DNA of 64,000 nucleotides from Tenrec ecaudatus (lineage: Eukaryota > Chordata > Mammalia > Afrosoricida > Tenrecidae): assembly GCF_050624435.1 (NCBI RefSeq), contig NC_134546.1, forward strand, positions 10,749,001 through 10,813,000. The letters run 5' to 3'. Made by a program: the position numbers and the translations under genes. The notes beneath the pieces are model-generated. The model searched no databases and was not told where the DNA came from. It saw only the letters and a program-made list of their open reading frames with translations. The first letter of the stretch is position 1. Each line of letters opens with the position of its first letter. Shown piece after piece: positions 61,095 to 64,000 of this stretch.

Positions 61095-61102
61095 CTCTAA
61101 GG

Positions 61103-62615
61103 GACAGCTTGGTGTCAGGTTTACAAGTTCCACCTTGATTTGTCTTTGGGGGTTGGCCGGAGGCAAACAAGAAACGATCATGCGTTGCCCCATTGCATGT
61201 AGCACACAGTACGAATAATAAAATGTAAAAGAAGATATTTTTTAAGAAAAAGATGGTGCTAAGTACAGTTTGTCATAACTTGCAAACATGGCAAATTGGG
61301 ACTGCCCATGCTGATTTAGGCAAAATAATCTCACAACTGAGAAGCCATCAGCCTGCCACATTCTAGCCATTTGCAGCGAGTCACTGGGTCCTGCCCACGC
61401 CCGAGGTAAGAAGGTCTGGATTAGATGGAGTCCCGGATACTAGTGATACCGGAACTGGTGATCAGTAGCAGGCCATCTTAGAAGACAAGATCAGTCATCC
61501 TTCTTTTGTAAAACCATGTGATTCTAATGGGGCTGCTTTTCATAATACCTACCACCTACACCCACCCCCACAAAGGGATGACAGGAGACTTAGGTTGAGC
61601 CAATCATCTTGGTATATCCTATTAGCTACAGTGATTGGACCAAGAAGTGATCATGTGACCCAAGCTTGGCCAATTAGAGTTGTTCCTGGGACTGATATAT
61701 ACTAAAACAAGGAGACAGACATTATCTCTTTTATGTGATGTGACAAAGATGGGATGATGGAAGCCTAGGGCTTCCTGTGGCCATATCTTCCTAACCACAC
61801 AGCAGATTTCCAACTGCACCCAGGAAGAATTGAGGGCGGCTCACTCTAAAGCAGGAACAAGAAATCTGAGATTAAAGAGAGAGCAAAAATAGACTGGTGA
61901 CATTTTTCCGAATCGCTGAAGCTAATTCCATCCCTGAAAGCTAATCTATCTCCCCTTTTCCCTTGAGATCGTTTCGATTGGGGTCTGTCACTTGCAGCTA
62001 CAATAAGCTTGATTAATTCAACCTCTATTTTTACATCTGTTATATCAAGTGTTTGAACTAAATGATCTTTCAGATTCTGCTTATATTTCAAGGTCCAAGA
62101 TTCTAACTTGACCAGTCTCTTCCCTCACTAAGATGGAGGTTTTTTCAAAAGGAATGAGCAGGAGGGGTGGCCTGAAGGCAGAGAGATACAAAAGGCGAGA
62201 AAGGGTCCCTCCTGTGGCCAAGGCAAACTCTTCCTTCTTCATTATCTAGGCAAGATTCCCAGTTTTAACAACTCAAGACTGTAAAAACACCACCAAAATT
62301 GATTCACACCTCTAGTGATCTAGGGAACAGGCTCCCAAAGTTATTTGGCCTACCACCCCCTTTAAGAAAAAAAGAAACAAAAAATAACTTACTCAGCACC
62401 TCCCTGGCAATTAAAAACATTTGCACTACAGTCCACAATCCAGGAGAAAGTGTAGGTATATGCTTTTGCAGCCCACCTGGGTCGCAAGACTCAGATATAC
62501 TAGGAGGTACAAAAAAAAAAACAAAACACCCCACCAGAATGGCACAGAGCATTATTCCTATTAGGCAAGTATTGAGCAACTCACTCCAAGTTAGTGCACC
62601 TAGTGGCGTTGCCTG
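61103..62615. other. 1.5 kb without a supportable gene
   Basis: AT-rich unique-looking DNA. The frame starting at 62299 belongs partly to the mariner remnant downstream. Confidence 0.4.
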
Positions 62616-62619
62616 GGAA

Positions 62620-63352
62620 GATTCTCTATGGTCATTGTGGATTTTTTTTTATAAAAGCAGTTTCATTCGAACCTCATTTTTTGTGATAGCCGATTTAAGA
62701 AAACAGAGTGTGGTTGTGAATTTTTGTTTCCTGCTCTGGAAAAATGCTGCAGACACTGCTGTAATGTTGAACACATCTTATAAGGACAGAGCTCTGGGAA
62801 AAACTCATGTGTACGAGTGCTTTCCTCATTTCAAAAAAAGGTGAAACGTCGATGGATGACAAACCTCATTCTGGACTTCTGTCAACTTCCCGAAGAGACA
62901 TCTCACAGTGCATTTGGAATTTGTTCCACCAGGTCAGACTGTTAATCAAGCTTTCTATTTAGAGGTGCTGAAGAGATTGTGTAACAGTGTGCAACAAAAA
63001 AGGCCTGATTTATGGCTAACAGAGGACTGGTTTTGCCACCACAACAATGCACCTGCTCACACAGCCATCTCAATGCACCATTTGGGGGCAAAAAAATAGC
63101 ATGCCACTCTTGCCCCAAACACCTTACTCACCTGACCTCACTCTGTGCAACTTCTTTTTGTTTCCACAAATGAAGAAGAACATGAAAGGACAGTGATTTG
63201 ATGACATAGAAGAGGTGAAGAAAAAAACAAGGGAGGTGCTGTCAACCATCCAAACAGATGAGTTTGAAAAATGTTTCCAAGGATGGAATCACAGATTTGA
63301 CAAATGAATTAAGTGTAATGGAGAATACTTTGAAGGTGATAAGGTTGTTTTG
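62620..63352 (+). pseudogene. Mariner (Tc1/mariner) transposase pseudogene, internally deleted
   Basis: N-terminal helix-turn-helix: 'LLWKNAADTAVMLNTSYKD' and 'LGKTHVYECFPHFKK' (62720-62840), then a 1-nt slip in an A run and 'MDDKPHSGLLSTSRR'. The frame jumps straight to the C-terminal catalytic part 'VPPGQTVNQAFYLEVLKRL' (62914 on), so about 150-190 codons including the first catalytic Asp are missing. The second catalytic Asp in the usual 'HHDNAPAHT' is Asn ('HHNNAPAHT'), and a stop follows at about 63098. Dead. Right end overrun by an LTR-like element at 63418. Confidence 0.88.
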
Positions 63353-63417
63353 TGGGGGGAGGAATTTAAATACATAGCTTTGGGGAAAGAAATTCTAGTG
63401 TTTTTGAGTAATAACCC

Positions 63418-63940
63418 TGTGGCAGTTACATACTCTGTCAACTTGCAAGGGGGTGGAGTCTAGTCTGTCAATCAGGTCAGAGCCAATGAGGCCTCTGTGT
63501 GGGCATGACCTTTTCCTGAGGATTCTGGGAACTCCTCTCTTCCTCCCTGGAGGTAGGACACACACTTGCTGTGAGACATTCTTGTTGGCAAACTACATGG
63601 AGCCATGCTGATGGAACCAAAGCCCTGGAACTGGAGGAGCCATGTGGAGACCCATGCCATCACTGAGATAAGATGCTTCCACTGCCACTGAATCCACAAG
63701 ACTTTCTACCCATTGGCCTGTGATCTTCTTGCTCAGTGTCATTGCATGTGTAGTGTGTGTCTGAAGAGGAATTTATAGACTGGTATCGGACATATGGGCT
63801 TGAATATCGAACTTATGGATTTGATCTGGAATAGGCCTGGATTGTTTTCTTAATATAAAATTACTCTTTATATAAAGCCCTTTCTTATATACATATGAGT
63901 GTCTATGAATTTGTTTCTCTAATCAACCCAGACTAACACA
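63418..63940 (+). repeat. LTR-like TG..CA element
   Basis: 'tgtggcagttacatactctg' to 'caacccagactaacaca'. Flanks aaccc (63413-63417) and acccc (63941-63945) agree at 4 of 5. Contains a TATA-like 'ctctttatataaag' near 63866. Confidence 0.78.
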
Positions 63941-64000
63941 ACCCCCTTGTACATTTCTTCCCCATACCATTCAATCCATGACAATGTGATGGTCAGAGCT

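Noticed and set aside
61103-64000. Start of the neighbouring gene expected from human synteny (AFTPH)
   Set aside because: No CpG island or exon with recognisable coding similarity before the right edge; presumably outside the window.

Overview
This is mammalian nuclear DNA. It has one compact multi-exon gene with consensus splice sites, a CpG-island promoter, and a dense carpet of SINE, LINE, LTR and DNA-transposon copies. More than 35 copies or fragments belong to the AfroSINE family (tRNA-like head with 'gctgctaacc', tail 'tcgactcgatggcagtgagttt'), which is diagnostic of Afrotheria. Three short copies match SPIN, the hAT transposon that entered several tetrapods horizontally. Among afrotherians it was described from the lesser hedgehog tenrec. 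AfroSINE plus SPIN therefore points to a tenrec, probably Echinops telfairi. The clade is firm; the species is inference.

The only protein-coding gene I can support is LGALSL (galectin-like, also called galectin-related protein) on the + strand: five coding exons at 16006-16041, 16826-16897, 17051-17139, 17749-17926 and 20671-20814. They join without any correction into exactly 172 codons with GT..AG introns. It starts in a CpG island (about 15580-16520) and is followed by a repeat-poor 3' UTR of about 3 kb that probably ends after an AATAAA at 23838.

Region by region: 1-8.7 kb is AfroSINEs, antisense RTE/BovB LINE pieces, an L2 3' end and a possible TATA-bearing LTR. 8.7-9.7 kb is repeat-free, with a CpG-enriched block followed by an AT-rich block full of homeodomain-type sites, a good candidate enhancer. 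10-15.4 kb is old repeats (MER20, MIR, L1) and AfroSINEs. 15.4-23.9 kb is LGALSL. 24-40 kb is SINE/RTE/L1 with two long antisense L1-like 3' ends (33.66-35.5 and 37.58-39.47 kb), a degenerate mariner and a palindromic MITE. 40.26-40.48 kb is a second candidate conserved element. 40.7-64 kb is a nested transposon graveyard: RTE/BovB reverse-transcriptase remnants, six LTR-like elements with TG..CA ends, MLT1, L1, three SPIN copies with target duplications, and an internally deleted mariner near the right edge.

I found no bacterial, viral-genome, CRISPR or operon-type system. The points most worth following are the SPIN-derived MITE subfamily, the two repeat-free candidate regulatory blocks, the long in-frame opening upstream of the LGALSL start, the palindromic hairpin MITE, and the nested insertions that give a relative clock of transposon activity. 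Boundaries of old repeats are by eye and may be off by 5-30 bases.
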